Below, piece after piece: positions 43,960 through 52,577 of a DNA stretch of 64,000 bases (the first letter of the stretch is position 1; each line of letters begins with the position of its first letter). Origin of the DNA: Anaerolineae bacterium (GTDB lineage Bacteria > Chloroflexota > Anaerolineae > Aggregatilineales > Phototrophicaceae). A program made the position numbers and the translations under genes. The DNA lies in the NCBI GenBank assembly GCA_019912965.1, contig JAIOHM010000205.1:157672-221671 (forward strand), read 5' to 3'. The notes beneath the pieces were generated by a model. It was given only the letters and a program-made list of their open reading frames with translations, ran no database searches and was not told the DNA's origin.

Positions 43960-45162
43960 TTAGCGCGCCAGCAATCCGGGCAGGAGCGCATACCATTCGG
44001 TTGAACGGACAACATCTTCCAACGGTACTTGGTCGAGAACCGTGTGGGCATGGATTTCATCACCGGGGCCATAACCGATGCTGGGAATACCTGCTTTGCC
44101 CGTCCAGTATGTTCCGTTGGTGGAAAAGTCCCATTTACCTGTTGGCAGCGGCGTACCCCAAAGCAGTTCGCCCGCCTTGACACCAGCCATGACATAGGGG
44201 TTATCTTCCGGCAGCGCCCAAGCGGGGTAGATTTTATCCAGCGGGAACACAAAACCAGTGTAGCTGGGGGTATCATAAATCAAGATTGAAGCCTCAATAT
44301 CAGTACGATCACCGATCAATTTCTGGATACGCTCCAGTTCACCTTGAGGTTGTTCGCCAAAGGTGATACGACGATCAATAAAGATGGTGGCTTCGTTAGG
44401 AACAGCGTTGATGCTGGGTGTCTTCACAGTCATATCGGTGACAGTGATGCGTCCATGACCGAGGAAGGGATCATCTCCTAATTCCGGTTCGAGTTTGCTG
44501 ATGGCATCAATGATGGGCAGCAGTTTATAGATGGCATTATCGCCCAAGAAATTGCTGGCAGCATGGGCACTTTTGCCGCGTGCCAAAACCTGCATCTCGA
44601 CACGGCCTTTGTGACCACGATACACCTGCATTTTGGTGGGTTCGCCAACAACCACAAAATCCGGTCGAATGCCTTCAACTTCAACTAAGGCATGGGGAGC
44701 AATGCCGTCGTTCCACTCTTCCATATTGCCGAAGTAGTAGGCGGTGATGCCTTCCAGCAAGCCGAATTCTTTCGCCAGCGCCAACCCATAGATCATGCCA
44801 GGGGTACTGCCTTTTTCATCACACGCGCCCCGCGCATAAAAAATACCGTTTTCGACCTTGCCCGTGAACGGATCCCACTGCCATTCTTCCGGCGCGCCGA
44901 TGCCGACGGTATCAATATGGCTGTCGTACAGGATTTTCATCGGGCCGTCGCCAATGCGCCCAACCACGTTACCCATGCGATCCCACCAGACTTCATCAAA
45001 GCCGAGCTTCCGCATTTCGGCTTCGGCACGTTCGCCAACGGCACGAATCTGGCTGTCGTAACTGGGGATAGCGCAGAGTTCTTTTAGAAAGGTGATGATG
45101 TCCTCGCGCTGCGCCGCTACACGGGATTTAATCGCTTCAATTGTCGCTTGATTTACGTTCAT
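43960..45162 (-). CDS. ygeY: YgeY-type M20 metallohydrolase
   Basis: 400 aa M20 peptidase/deacetylase fold. DSHIDTVGIGAPEEWQWDPF, GACDEKGSTPGMIYGLALA, VVVGEPTKMQVYRGHKGRVE, IFIDRRITFGEQPQGELE, and FSTNGTYWTGKAGIPSIGYG follow E. coli YgeY closely. YgeY belongs to the selenium/molybdenum hydroxylase and urate-degradation gene sets, where it is taken to hydrolyse an amide of a purine-derived intermediate. GAGGT lies six bases before the ATG. Last metabolic gene before the terminator at 45185. Confidence 0.88.
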   Translation of the reverse strand: MNVNQATIEAIKSRVAAQREDIITFLKELCAIPSYDSQIRAVGERAEAEMRKLGFDEVWWDRMGNVVGRIGDGPMKILYDSHIDTVGIGAPEEWQWDPFTGKVENGIFYARGACDEKGSTPGMIYGLALAKEFGLLEGITAYYFGNMEEWNDGIAPHALVEVEGIRPDFVVVGEPTKMQVYRGHKGRVEMQVLARGKSAHAASNFLGDNAIYKLLPIIDAISKLEPELGDDPFLGHGRITVTDMTVKTPSINAVPNEATIFIDRRITFGEQPQGELERIQKLIGDRTDIEASILIYDTPSYTGFVFPLDKIYPAWALPEDNPYVMAGVKAGELLWGTPLPTGKWDFSTNGTYWTGKAGIPSIGYGPGDEIHAHTVLDQVPLEDVVRSTEWYALLPGLLAR

Positions 45163-45184
45163 AATTTACCTCTTGAGTCGCAAA

Positions 45185-45203
45185 CAGGGGGCGATGCCCC
45201 CTG
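45185..45203 (-). terminator. Hairpin between adenine deaminase and ygeY
   Basis: Perfect 8-bp stem (CAGGGGGC / GCCCCCTG) with a 3-nt loop, then TTTG on the minus strand, 36 bases after the adenine deaminase stop. Confidence 0.7.
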
Positions 45204-45238
45204 CTGGAAATCGTACATCATCTATTGTGACTCATCTT

Positions 45239-46948
45239 CTATTCAACAAACAAGTCCACAACTTTGAACTGTTCAACATCGACCAGACCAACATCGGTCA
45301 GCTTCAGTTTGGGGATAACCTCTAGCGCCATAAAACTCATCGCCATGAACGGGTCGGGCATCGTGCTGCCCAATGCGTGAGCATGAGCAATCAGCACATC
45401 ATATTCGCGGCGCACTTGATCGAGCGGTAATTCCGTCATCAAACCCGCGACCGGGAGGGGCAATTGACCGAGAACCTGCTCACCATCCACAGCGACCAAA
45501 CCACCGCCCATTTCGATCACGGCATAGGCAGCGCGGCGCATACTGTCATCATCAACCCCAATGATGACCAGATTGTGATGATCGTGAGCAACCGTGCCAG
45601 CGATTGCACCGCGCTTTAATCCAAAACCAGTGATAAAACCTTTGCCGATATTCCCGCTAGCGCGATGGCGTTCAACAACGGCCATTTTGAGGATGTCTCG
45701 TTCGGTATCGGATACAGCCTGTCCATCTATAATGCGGGCGTCCTCGATGTGATGCCCCGTGACAACCTGATCGCCCAAACCACCAATCACCCGAATGCGG
45801 TTTCCTTGTGCTGGAATGGTGAAATCGAGGCTATCCGGGCGAATGTTGACCGAGCTACGGAGGTCGATCGGTCGCAAAGGAACCCGTTCAGCAAGCATGA
45901 CGCCATCCTGCGCGACGAGATGACCACTCCTGAACACCATTTCGGGATGGAGGTCGTTGAGGTCTGAGAAAATTACCAAATCGGCGCGTTTGCCGGGAGC
46001 AATCACCCCACGATCATACAGGCGGAAATATTGGGCAGTGTTGAGTGTACCCATGCGGATTGCCATCAGCGGATCGACACCAGACGCAATGGCTGTGCGA
46101 ACCATGAAGTCGATTGAGCCTTCGTCCATCAGGCTGCCGGGTTGACGGTCATCGGTACAGAAGCACAAACGGGTGTGATTTTCCGGGGTAATCAACGGGA
46201 TTAAGGGGCGCAGGTTGCGGGTGGTCGTGCCTTCGCGGATGAAAATAGTCAGGCCGAGACGGAGCTTTTCCAGCGCCTCTTCAACGGTAGTGCATTCGTG
46301 TTCGCTACCGATGCCTGAGGATACATAAGCATTTAACTCTTTACCCCTCAGTGCGGGGCAGTGACCATCCAGAACTTTGGACTGGAACAAATCCAGCTTA
46401 TCGAGCATTCCTTCATCCCCATAGACCACACCGGGGTAGTTCATAACTTCAGCCAGACCTAAAACCCAATTGTGGGTCAGCAGTGGTTGAAGGTCTTCGG
46501 CTTCCAGACGCGCACCGCTGGTTTCCATGTGGGTAGCCGGAACGCAACTTGAGGCCATCACATACATATTCAATGGGCCGTGTTTTGCGCGTTCCAACAT
46601 GAAGCGAATGCCTTCCAAACCCAGCACATTGGCGATTTCGTGCGGATCGGTGACGACAGTGGTGACACCATGCACCAGCACCGCGCGGGCGAACTCCGGC
46701 GGGGTGCACAGACTGCTTTCGATATGCACATGCGCGTCAATAAAACCGGGGCAAACATAGCGCCCTTCAAGGTCGATTTCGGTTTTGGCGATGTAGCCCT
46801 GCCCCAACGCAACAATATGCTCTCCCTGAACAAGAATATCCGTCTGGTAAATTTCACCCGTCCAGACGTTAATCAGTTGGGCATTTCGTAAAGCCAGATC
46901 AGCAGGGGTTTGACCACGTGCTACGGATAAACGATCTACGAGGTTCAT
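45239..46948 (-). CDS. ade: Adenine deaminase (ade/AdeC type)
   Basis: 569 aa from the ATG at 46948, which overlaps the NUDIX stop (TGATG) and has GGAG eight bases upstream. Amidohydrolase domain: FIDAHVHIESSLCTPPEFAR, VVTDPHEIANVLGLEGI, FCTDDRQPGSLMDEGS. The C-terminal family domain has AGTVAHDHHNLVIIGVDDDS and MGGGLVAVDGEQVLGQLP. It converts adenine to hypoxanthine and ammonia, giving substrate for the molybdenum hydroxylase. Confidence 0.97.
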   Translation of the reverse strand: MNLVDRLSVARGQTPADLALRNAQLINVWTGEIYQTDILVQGEHIVALGQGYIAKTEIDLEGRYVCPGFIDAHVHIESSLCTPPEFARAVLVHGVTTVVTDPHEIANVLGLEGIRFMLERAKHGPLNMYVMASSCVPATHMETSGARLEAEDLQPLLTHNWVLGLAEVMNYPGVVYGDEGMLDKLDLFQSKVLDGHCPALRGKELNAYVSSGIGSEHECTTVEEALEKLRLGLTIFIREGTTTRNLRPLIPLITPENHTRLCFCTDDRQPGSLMDEGSIDFMVRTAIASGVDPLMAIRMGTLNTAQYFRLYDRGVIAPGKRADLVIFSDLNDLHPEMVFRSGHLVAQDGVMLAERVPLRPIDLRSSVNIRPDSLDFTIPAQGNRIRVIGGLGDQVVTGHHIEDARIIDGQAVSDTERDILKMAVVERHRASGNIGKGFITGFGLKRGAIAGTVAHDHHNLVIIGVDDDSMRRAAYAVIEMGGGLVAVDGEQVLGQLPLPVAGLMTELPLDQVRREYDVLIAHAHALGSTMPDPFMAMSFMALEVIPKLKLTDVGLVDVEQFKVVDLFVE

Positions 46949-47910
46949 CACTTCTTCTCCTCGATGACTAAGGTTTCGTCGGATTTGATGTTGGAGTCAT
47001 GGTTGATTGTCCAGATGAGGTCGTGATGATAGCTCGGTCTAACCCGTTCGACATAATCCATCTCCCGGCTGTCGAGCGCGGCGGTGCTTATGGTTGTCCA
47101 TTCGGCTTCATCAGAAAGCTCGATTTCTTCAGCGGTAGCCGCGAAGATCAATTCGATGTGATCGCGCTGGGAATCCTGCCACAGACCAACCCATTGAAAA
47201 GCGGCATCTATCCCGCTTAGACGGTGAACTTCACTGGCTAATTGTACCCAAGGGGCAAAGCGACCATCACAGGTAACACGCGGCACGGTATGTCCATTCG
47301 CATTAGGTAACGTGAGAACTCGAAGATGCAAGTCATTCCAGACAAGGGCAACCGCCGAAACCTGAAATCGTGGGAAACGGGGTTCAGGACGTCCACACAG
47401 AAGATTTTTTATCCAGCGCCAGCGGAGTTGGGTTTTTATCCGGCGGCGTTCGCGCGGCGGGGTCTGGATAATACGCGGTTCAGGACGGGTATCAGCAAGG
47501 GCATCATGAGCGGCGATTCCCCAAAACATTTCAGGGAGTTCATCCGGGGAGAAATAGCGGTTAGCGCGGGTTTCATCGGTACGGGATTGGAGTTCACCAC
47601 CTAAAGGCCAGCCTGCGTAAACAATGTTCAGACGTTCCCATCCAGCGAGATAGTACAAACCGACAGCGCGTTCGATACGCGGGATCACCCCAGTTTCTTC
47701 GCGCACCTCGCGGGCGGCGGCATCAGCTAAATGCTCACCCGAATCGAGGCGGCCACCGGGTAAATTCCAGACATTTAAATCACCCCGTTGAGAGAGGAGC
47801 AAATGACCTTCATCGTCGATTACGGCGCAGCCGACGCCGAGGCGGAGTGAAGTACGAGGTGCTAAGTGCGAGGTGCTAGGTAAAAAAACAGAAATGCGCG
47901 ATGGGGGCAT
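46948..47910 (-). CDS. Double NUDIX-fold protein
   Basis: 320 aa. The first NUDIX domain (about 25-150) has the complete box GGRLDSGEHLADAAAREVREETG. The second (about 185-300) keeps the fold but has lost the box (LASEVHRLSGIDAAF), so it is probably non-catalytic. The N-terminal stretch LPSTSHLAPRTSLR is encoded by a 7-nt repeat array, so the original start may lie further in. It hydrolyses nucleoside diphosphates linked to another moiety; with adenine deaminase downstream a nucleotide clean-up role is plausible. Confidence 0.85.
   Translation of the reverse strand: MPPSRISVFLPSTSHLAPRTSLRLGVGCAVIDDEGHLLLSQRGDLNVWNLPGGRLDSGEHLADAAAREVREETGVIPRIERAVGLYYLAGWERLNIVYAGWPLGGELQSRTDETRANRYFSPDELPEMFWGIAAHDALADTRPEPRIIQTPPRERRRIKTQLRWRWIKNLLCGRPEPRFPRFQVSAVALVWNDLHLRVLTLPNANGHTVPRVTCDGRFAPWVQLASEVHRLSGIDAAFQWVGLWQDSQRDHIELIFAATAEEIELSDEAEWTTISTAALDSREMDYVERVRPSYHHDLIWTINHDSNIKSDETLVIEEKK
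47851..47878. repeat. Heptamer array in the 5' end of the NUDIX gene
   Basis: Units AGTACGA, GGTGCTA, AGTGCGA, GGTGCTA. They form two 14-nt pairs and encode the odd N-terminal residues of the NUDIX protein. Confidence 0.65.
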
Positions 47911-47913
47911 AGG

Positions 47914-49266
47914 CTAGTCACCATTGATGAGGGCACGGGAGAGATGGTTGTGGTGAGCAACGAGGGCGGGAAGATCAGTGGTGAGCAAGTGACCATCACG
48001 GACGACGAGGCGACCATTGATGACTGAGAAATTGACCTGTGGTGAGGCGCAGAAAATGAGCGCGGCTACGGGGTCATGCACTGCCCCGGCAAAGGCTGGC
48101 GTATCCAGACGGAAGGCGATGAAATCGGCAGACATGCCGGGAGCTAACGCGCCGATGTCATCCCGGTTGAGTACGGATGCACCACCGAGGGTAGCAATTT
48201 CCAGTGCTTCACGGGCGGAAAGTGCGGCGGGATTCCCCCCAGCACGTTGAAGGAGCATCGCCTGTCGGGCTTCATTGAGCAAATGTCCGGCATCGTTGGA
48301 AGCAGAGCCATCAACACCGAGGCCAACTTTTACGCGCGAGTCGAGCATCCGGCGGATGGGAGCGATGCCGGACGCGAGGCGCATATTGGAGGATGGGCAG
48401 TGACAAACACCTGTTCCGGAGTGGGCGAAGAGGCCGATTTCACGATCATCGAGTTTGACGCAGTGGGCGTGCCAGACATCCGCACCAACCCAGCCAACAT
48501 CCTGCGCGTAATCACCGGGACGATAGCCGAACTGCTCAAGACTGTAGGCAATATCGTTATCGTTTTCGGCAAGGTGGGTGTGGAGGCTGACCCCATAACT
48601 ACGGGCGAGAGAAGCCGATTCACGCATGAGGTCACGGGTGACGCTGAAGGGGGAACAGGGCGCGACAACCACACGGAGCATGGCATGACGGGCGGGATTA
48701 TGATACTGCTCGATGACGCGGCGGGTATCGCGCAGGATGACCTGTTCATCTTCGACTACGCGGTCAGGCGGGAGGCCACCTTTGCTTTCGCCTAAGCTCA
48801 TCGAACCACGGGCGGCGTGAAAACGGATGCCGATTTCCTGCGCGGCGTGAATTTCATCATCCAAGCGGACATCATTCGGGTAAATATAGAGATGATCGCT
48901 GGAGGTGGTGCAACCGGAGAGGATGAGTTCAGCCATCGCCAGCTTCGCGGAGGTATAAACCGCTTCCCCGGTGAGGCGCGACCAGATGGGATAGAGGGTT
49001 TTGAGCCAACCGAACAATTCGTCGTTTTGAGCGAGGACGCGGGTGAGGCTCTGGAACATGTGGTGATGGGTGTTGACAAGGCCGGGGAGGACGATATGCG
49101 CCGAGGCGTCGATAATTTCATCGGCGGTTTGGGCGGGCATTTCGGCTAATGCGCCGACGGCTTCTATGACTCCATCACGGGCGAAAAGCGCGGCGTCCTT
49201 CAGTTCACGGCGGGCAGAGTCCATCGTGACGAGGGTGTGGATGTTTTTGACGAGCAGTGTTCCCAT
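47914..49266 (-). CDS. 8-oxoguanine deaminase-type amidohydrolase
   Basis: 450 aa from the ATG at 49266, with GGAGG four bases upstream; a GTG at 49293 lacks support. The metal site LVNTHHHMFQSLTRVLAQND (~58-77), SDHLYIYPNDVRLDDEI, HTHLAENDNDIAYSLE, HAHCVKLDD and GVGVDGSASNDAG-type (LGVDGSASNDAGHLL) match the 8-oxoguanine/hydroxydechloroatrazine deaminase branch; HMFQxLTR is typical of 8-oxoguanine deaminase. It would turn 8-oxoguanine into urate. Ends four bases before the NUDIX start, so one operon with NUDIX and ade. Confidence 0.88.
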   Translation of the reverse strand: MGTLLVKNIHTLVTMDSARRELKDAALFARDGVIEAVGALAEMPAQTADEIIDASAHIVLPGLVNTHHHMFQSLTRVLAQNDELFGWLKTLYPIWSRLTGEAVYTSAKLAMAELILSGCTTSSDHLYIYPNDVRLDDEIHAAQEIGIRFHAARGSMSLGESKGGLPPDRVVEDEQVILRDTRRVIEQYHNPARHAMLRVVVAPCSPFSVTRDLMRESASLARSYGVSLHTHLAENDNDIAYSLEQFGYRPGDYAQDVGWVGADVWHAHCVKLDDREIGLFAHSGTGVCHCPSSNMRLASGIAPIRRMLDSRVKVGLGVDGSASNDAGHLLNEARQAMLLQRAGGNPAALSAREALEIATLGGASVLNRDDIGALAPGMSADFIAFRLDTPAFAGAVHDPVAALIFCASPQVNFSVINGRLVVRDGHLLTTDLPALVAHHNHLSRALINGD

Positions 49267-49450
49267 GTTGCCTCCGGGGGCGGAGTGTAACACGGGGAAG
49301 GCGAAAGGTAAAAGTTAAAAGCCAGTACAAGGCACTGAGTAAAAGAAGTAATGAGGGATGAGTAAAAGACGTAAAAAATGTGCAAAAGATTCGCAAAATG
49401 CAAAATTGCCGTAGGTGTTGTCGGCGAGAAGACGGGAAGCAGGCATGTCG

Positions 49451-49541
49451 CAAATGTCATTGTCGGCGGTTGAGACGGGGAGCGCCGTAGGGTGCAGCGC
49501 CATATTCGGCTATTGCCGCCGCCGGACAATGTTGTCATTTG
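49451..49541 (-). other. Conserved long stem-loop in copy B of the repeat
   Basis: CAAATG (49451) with CATTTG (49536), ATTGTC (49459) with GACAAT (49525), GGCGG (49465) with CCGCC (49516). Both copies keep the arms although the sequence around them has diverged. Confidence 0.6.
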
Positions 49542-49919
49542 GGGTGCGGCTGTGCGGGAAGTTGGCGCAGGGAGTTGTCAGTTTACAGTTATCAGTTGTC
49601 AGTTTTTGGCGGTTAGACATAGATGGGTTGTTTGTGATTGGTGATTGGTTTCCAGAAAAAGACAGAATGCTCGGTTGGTTATCGAACGGGGCGGGATGTT
49701 TCTTGGAAAGATGCGTGTTTATCGGATTCTAGGCGCTGATTAGCTGGGGATGGGCGTCATTGTCGTCGTGGTTATCGGAATGGATTTGTCGGATCAATGT
49801 ATTGCGGCGATTTTGGGATGGGGTACTGCTGCAATACTTGCTGAATAGTCGATAGTCAGGGCAAAAAAGGAGCGTTTTAAGTCTGGCGGTGTGGTGGGGG
49901 GCAATTTACCCCACCCCAA

Positions 49920-49941
49920 CCCTCCCCGCACGCGAGGAGGG
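49920..49941. repeat. GC-rich palindrome in copy B of the long repeat
   Basis: CCCTCC (49920-49925) with GGAGGG (49936-49941), flanked by TTTACCCCACCCCAA. Inverted counterpart of 26534-26553. Confidence 0.6.
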
Positions 49942-50161
49942 AGTCTATACCCACGCTATTTAGGCCCGATAAACAGCTTACGCTCACAGTGTTGAGCGAC
50001 GCATCCTACAAGGGGAAGCGTTTTGAATTTAGCAGTCTTCTTCTGTTAGTGTGGTGCTACTCCTTGTGTTTTACACGCTACATCTTAGCACGGAAGTTCT
50101 AGTCAAGTCAAGCGGAAATGGATAGGGTTTTCAAACGGGGAGTAGTGGTCAGTTATCGGTT

Positions 50162-51007
50162 TTAAGACAAAAGACAGACCAACCGGAAACCAATATTGTA
50201 GTAACGCTCCGAAGGAAAGAGGCCACTGCGATAAACAATACGCGCCAAGTCTTGACCAAAGCCCCACGAACCACCCCGTCGCACGCGGTGTAAATCATTT
50301 GCCAGATCAGTCGAATCGCCCTGCCAAGTCGTCAAACACCATTCCCATACATTGCCACTCAGGTCAAATACATTATAGGGGCTGGCGCCAGATGGGTATC
50401 GGGTAACGGGCGAAGGCTGGTTGATACCACTTTCCTGAATATTGCAGCGGGTTTGGTCAAAATCGTTACCCCATGGGTAGATGCGGTTGTCGTCGCCTTG
50501 CGCGGCACGCTGCCACTGCTGTTCGGTGGGGAGCGAAATCAGTACTGAGTACTGAGTACTGGGTACTGAGGTATCAGCACCCTTTTGAGATGTAGAAACC
50601 TCACCCCCTAGCCGCATTCGCGTCTCCAGAGTGGAGAGAGGGGATAAGCGGCTAGTGAGCCAGCGGGTGAAGGCGATGGCTTCGTACCAAGCGATACGAG
50701 TGCGGGGAAGATCATCGCCGGGGAAGAGCAAGCCTAGCGGTTTGGTTTTGACGCTGTGCCACGATTGGGCTTCGTCCGAATAGTCCCACCAGCGCGGGTC
50801 GGAATAGCCATGTTTGGCATCTATGAAAATTTGATATTGGGCGTTGGTGATGGGGTATTTGGCGATGACGGAAGCGGGCACATCAAAGGTTTTGTGGTCG
50901 GTGGGGCTGTATTCGATGGTAACTTTTCCAGCGGGGATAGAACACCACTCAAAGGGCGGCGGAAGAATGGAAAGCGTAGCGGCGGTCAGATCAGCAAGGT
51001 TCAGCAT
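50162..51007 (-). CDS. Formylglycine-generating-enzyme-like (SUMF1) protein without TIR domain
   Basis: 281 aa, nearly all an FGE-sulfatase fold: WCSIPAGKVTIEYSPTDHKT, YPITNAQYQIFIDAKHGYSD, RIAWYEAIAFTRWL, PTEQQWQRAAQGDD, FDLSGNVWEWCLTTWQGD, and the C-terminal RRGGSWGFGQ ... IGFRLV. It is a paralogue of the FGE part of the next gene but lacks the TIR domain, the homology starting right at its own ATG. A palindrome and a 7-nt array sit inside it (about residues 128-160). Probably a ligand-binding rather than catalytic fold; that is inference. Confidence 0.85.
   Translation of the reverse strand: MLNLADLTAATLSILPPPFEWCSIPAGKVTIEYSPTDHKTFDVPASVIAKYPITNAQYQIFIDAKHGYSDPRWWDYSDEAQSWHSVKTKPLGLLFPGDDLPRTRIAWYEAIAFTRWLTSRLSPLSTLETRMRLGGEVSTSQKGADTSVPSTQYSVLISLPTEQQWQRAAQGDDNRIYPWGNDFDQTRCNIQESGINQPSPVTRYPSGASPYNVFDLSGNVWEWCLTTWQGDSTDLANDLHRVRRGGSWGFGQDLARIVYRSGLFPSERYYNIGFRLVCLLS
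50541..50575. repeat. Heptamer array inside the first FGE-like gene
   Basis: AGTACTG, AGTACTG, AGTACTG, GGTACTG, AGGTATC. Opposite orientation to the other arrays; encodes VPSTQYSVL in the protein. Confidence 0.75.
50600..50659. repeat. Palindromic insert inside the first FGE-like gene
   Basis: Outer arms CTAGCCGC (50608-50615) with GCGGCTAG (50648-50655) and an inner stem TCTCC/GGAGA (50623/50633). In frame. Confidence 0.6.
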
Positions 51008-51107
51008 TCCACTCCCAACATATTCCTAAAAAGCAGTTTTCAAAAATTCTCCACTTCGCGGGAGGTCAAAAACAAATTCTGGAGTTGTGTACCCCAATGT
51101 CCAGAGA

Positions 51108-52421
51108 TCAGGGAGATGGGAGGCTAGATACAATTCGAAAGCCGATAAAGTCACTACGAAGATCGGGACGGAAACTACTGCGGAATGTAGCCCGTGCATC
51201 GTCTTGCCCATTGAAGAACGATCCACCCCGAAGCACCCGCGCGAAATTGCCTGTTAGTTCAACCAAATCATCCATCCAAGTAGTTGAACTCCATTCCCAC
51301 ACATTACCACTCATGTCAAAAACGCCATAAGAACTTACACCCGACGGATATTGGGCAACGGGGGTGGGCTGGTTGATGTTGCTTTCAAGGGTATTACAAC
51401 GATTTAAGTCAAAGTCATCACCCCATGGATAGATACTATTGTCATCTCCCTGAGCTGAACACTGCCATTGTTGTTCGCTAGGAAGCGTGAGGTTTAACTC
51501 ATCCCTTTGGCCTCTCTGCAAGCTAGAGAGGGGGAAAACACGAGCTGTTAGCCAGCGAGTGAAGGCGATGGCTTCGTACCATGAGACATTGATTCTCGGC
51601 ATATAGTCACCTTGATAAGAAGTATTCTTAGATCTGCGGCTATCTTTACGCCACAATTTAGCATGGTCAGAATAATCCCACCAGAGAGGATCAGAATAGC
51701 CATCTTCAGCAGTGATAAAAACATGATATTGGGCGTTGGTGATGAGGTATTTGGCCATGAGAAAGGCGGGCACATCGAAGGTTTTATGGTCCGTTTTGCT
51801 GTATTCGATGGTGACTTTTCCAGCGGGAATGGAGCACCACTCAAAAGGGGGCGGGAGGATGGAAAGCGTGGCGGCGGTGAGAGCACTGACATCTGTCAAC
51901 AAATTTTCTGTAGTTTTGGGTTGAATCGTATCTGCTTTAGGTATTAACTTGACCTCAAGATCACCTGTTATGCCAACTGATGATTGTTTTGCTGGTGGAG
52001 AATCGGTTATATCGTTCCCCTGATTGGATTTACGGGGAGCGACTTTGGCAAGGCGGGTATAATAGTCATCTTTAGGCAAACTTCTATCCCGCACATCAGC
52101 ATATTGTGTGCGGACATAAATCGCCCAATTCTCACTGGCATCCACATCACCAGAAAGCCAGATTGGAAATGCTGGAATCTTATGTTTATCGGCTAGTGTG
52201 ACCTCACGTTGAACCCAATCCGAAGCATCGGATTCTTCAGTCATCACAACGATAAAAGCCTTTGCGCCACGAATAGCGCGAACAATTACCCTCCACCAAT
52301 CATCCCCATAATCAATCTGGTCATCAATCCACACGTCGAAACCAAGAGAAAGTAGTTTATCAGCCAATTTTCGGGCGTAGTCGTGGTCTTTTTTGCTGTA
52401 GCTGATGAAGATGTGGGACAT
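51108..52421 (-). CDS. TIR domain plus formylglycine-enzyme-like fusion protein
   Basis: 437 aa. Residues 1-~125 are a TIR fold: HIFISYSKKDHDYARKLADK, GFDVWIDDQIDYGDDWW, FIVVMTEESDASDWVQREV, in which the Glu of WVQREV takes the place of the TIR NADase Glu. A linker (~125-190) joins an FGE-like domain (~190-437) ending VLRGGSFFNGQDDARATFR. TIR-effector plus sensor-like fold suggests a signalling or defence protein; not proven. Paralogue lies on each side. A palindrome is inserted at 51511-51531. Confidence 0.85.
   Translation of the reverse strand: MSHIFISYSKKDHDYARKLADKLLSLGFDVWIDDQIDYGDDWWRVIVRAIRGAKAFIVVMTEESDASDWVQREVTLADKHKIPAFPIWLSGDVDASENWAIYVRTQYADVRDRSLPKDDYYTRLAKVAPRKSNQGNDITDSPPAKQSSVGITGDLEVKLIPKADTIQPKTTENLLTDVSALTAATLSILPPPFEWCSIPAGKVTIEYSKTDHKTFDVPAFLMAKYLITNAQYHVFITAEDGYSDPLWWDYSDHAKLWRKDSRRSKNTSYQGDYMPRINVSWYEAIAFTRWLTARVFPLSSLQRGQRDELNLTLPSEQQWQCSAQGDDNSIYPWGDDFDLNRCNTLESNINQPTPVAQYPSGVSSYGVFDMSGNVWEWSSTTWMDDLVELTGNFARVLRGGSFFNGQDDARATFRSSFRPDLRSDFIGFRIVSSLPSP
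51511..51531. repeat. Palindromic insert inside the second FGE-like gene
   Basis: CCTCTCT (51511-51517) with AGAGAGG (51525-51531). It falls at the same loop of the FGE fold as the inserts in the paralogues. Confidence 0.6.
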
Positions 52422-52577
52422 GGGTTTAGTTTCATTTGGGCGATGATGGTATTAAGAAGAAATATAACGTAAGTGGACAAGCGACGCCAGCGGGTGAGAT
52501 TAAAGCAGGGCACAGCGGTGCTGATGCCCCTACAGGAGTGTATGGTATGGCAAGGGTTGTTATTAAAAATCGGCACG

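Larger units (their letters stand above)
49345..50075 (-). repeat. Long non-coding repeat, copy B (inverted partner at 26425-27101)
   Basis: The 895 bases between 49267 and 50161 hold no convincing gene. Most of the region is a diverged reverse-complement copy of 26425-27101, with the same blocks in order: CTCATCCC end at ~49355, TCGCAAAATGCAAAAT, a stem-loop core at 49451-49541, 7-nt repeats around 49580, TTTCCAGAAAAAGA at ~49650, ATTGCGGCG at ~49800, a palindrome at 49920-49941, and ACAGTGTTGAGCGACG at ~49988. Short ORFs in it are not conserved between the two copies. Confidence 0.75.
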
